Below are positions 63,635 to 64,000 of a stretch of DNA of 64,000 nucleotides, in pieces. Origin of the DNA: Bacillus sp. EAC (GTDB lineage: Bacteria > Bacillota > Bacilli > Bacillales > Bacillaceae_G); NCBI RefSeq assembly GCF_002156875.1, contig NZ_NCSY01000011.1, forward strand, positions 1 to 64,000. The letters are read 5' to 3'. Numbering within the stretch: the stretch's first letter is position 1; every line of letters starts with the position of its first letter. The notes beneath the pieces are model-generated. The model ran no database searches, was not told the DNA's origin, and saw only the letters and a program-made list of their open reading frames with translations. The position numbers were made by a program, and so were the translations under genes.

Positions 63635-64000
63635 CTACTTTATCAGTTCATTTAATTGTTCTTTAAAGTTTGGAAATGAAACAGCAATACATTCAATATT
63701 TTCAATCTCTGTTTCGCCTTCTGCTACTAACGCAGCAATTGATAGCATCATTCCCATTCGATGGTCTCCATGTGACTTAACATTTGAAGCTATTAAAGAA
63801 CTTTCTCCTTGTATAATCATACCATCTTTTGTAGCTTCGATGTTTACACCAAGTTTTGTAAGTTCTTCTACTACTGTTTGTATGCGGTCAGTTTCTTTTA
63901 CTCTTAGTTCTTCTGCGTCTTTGATAATTGTTTCGCCACTAGCAAATGCTGCTGCTAAAGCAATGATAGGTAATTCATCAATACAAGTTGGAATCTCTTC
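63635..64000 (-). CDS. aroA: 5-enolpyruvylshikimate-3-phosphate synthase, C-terminal part
   Basis: The frame is open to the window edge and gives about 121 C-terminal residues, including [20 protein letters not shown] then [20 protein letters not shown] and [24 protein letters not shown] and HGDHRM are hallmark motifs of EPSP synthase, which makes the chorismate precursor. The N-terminal part is outside. It precedes ypiA by 21 bp. Confidence 0.95.
   Translation of the reverse strand, partial: EEIPTCIDELPIIALAAAFASGETIIKDAEELRVKETDRIQTVVEELTKLGVNIEATKDGMIIQGESSLIASNVKSHGDHRMGMMLSIAALVAEGETEIENIECIAVSFPNFKEQLNELIK

Noticed and set aside
1-64000. CRISPR array, prophage, tRNA or rRNA genes
   Set aside because: The only regular repeats are the structured 125-bp units, which have no spacers. 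No tRNA cloverleaf, rRNA or phage structural gene was seen.

Overview
The window is AT-rich chromosomal DNA of a spore-forming Bacillaceae. From the right end leftwards it follows the Bacillus subtilis aroA-to-cspD gene order closely: aroA, ypiA, reoY (ypiB), ypiF, qcrABC, ypjA, ypjB, [yugP-like], ypjC, ypjD, dapB, mgsA, bshB1, bshA, cca, birA, panBCD, dinG, ypmA, ypmB, aspB, asnS, dnaD, nth, ypoC, ponA, recU, yppC, sspM-like, yppD-like, yppF, yppG, then ypsA, gpsB, rnpB, ypsC, ypvA, ypwA, bcsA-ypbQ, dynA, ypdQ, ypeP, ypeQ, cspD and topB. Bacillithiol genes, YpjB, YppG and an SspM-like spore peptide fit Bacillus sensu lato. A Gottfriedia/Bacillus-like genus is a guess. Species cannot be fixed from this sequence alone.

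Left part (1-9999): the end of an IS3-type insertion sequence lies just behind an MFS transporter gene. Then come a YkvI-type membrane protein, three unknown small proteins, topB, a degenerate MITE-like element, a cold-shock gene, and divergent RNase H-like genes (ypeP, ypdQ) beside an EamA transporter.

Middle (10000-31208): a 6S RNA gene, a two-domain sulfurtransferase, a giant double dynamin (dynA), a tiny transcription unit with a Fur-box-like site encoding a 26-residue membrane peptide, and the bcsA-ypbQ alkylpyrone pair. Next is an accessory stretch: two paralogous M32 carboxypeptidases flank a tandem array of about 125-bp structured repeats, an ArsR-SRPBCC-SRPBCC operon, an alpha/beta hydrolase and gene relics. 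The DinG-like helicase ypvA, a Gfo/Idh/MocA oxidoreductase, the ypsC methyltransferase, RNase P RNA, gpsB and ypsA follow.

Right part (31209-64000): an orphan GntR/HutC regulator, the ypp cluster, recU and ponA divergent from yppC, then long leftward operons for DNA repair and replication (nth, dnaD, dinG), Asn-tRNA charging, pantothenate (panBCD, with a leader that probably holds pan-type RNA structures and a terminator), biotin ligase, tRNA CCA addition, bacillithiol, lysine (dapB), menaquinol:cytochrome c reductase (qcrABC) and cell-wall control (reoY, ypiA), ending inside aroA.

The least explained parts are the 26-residue Fur-box transcription unit (14801-14975), the structured tandem repeat array (18512-19168), the panB leader, the IS-end hairpin that can hide the transposase ribosome-binding site, and several small open frames or relics in the longer gaps.
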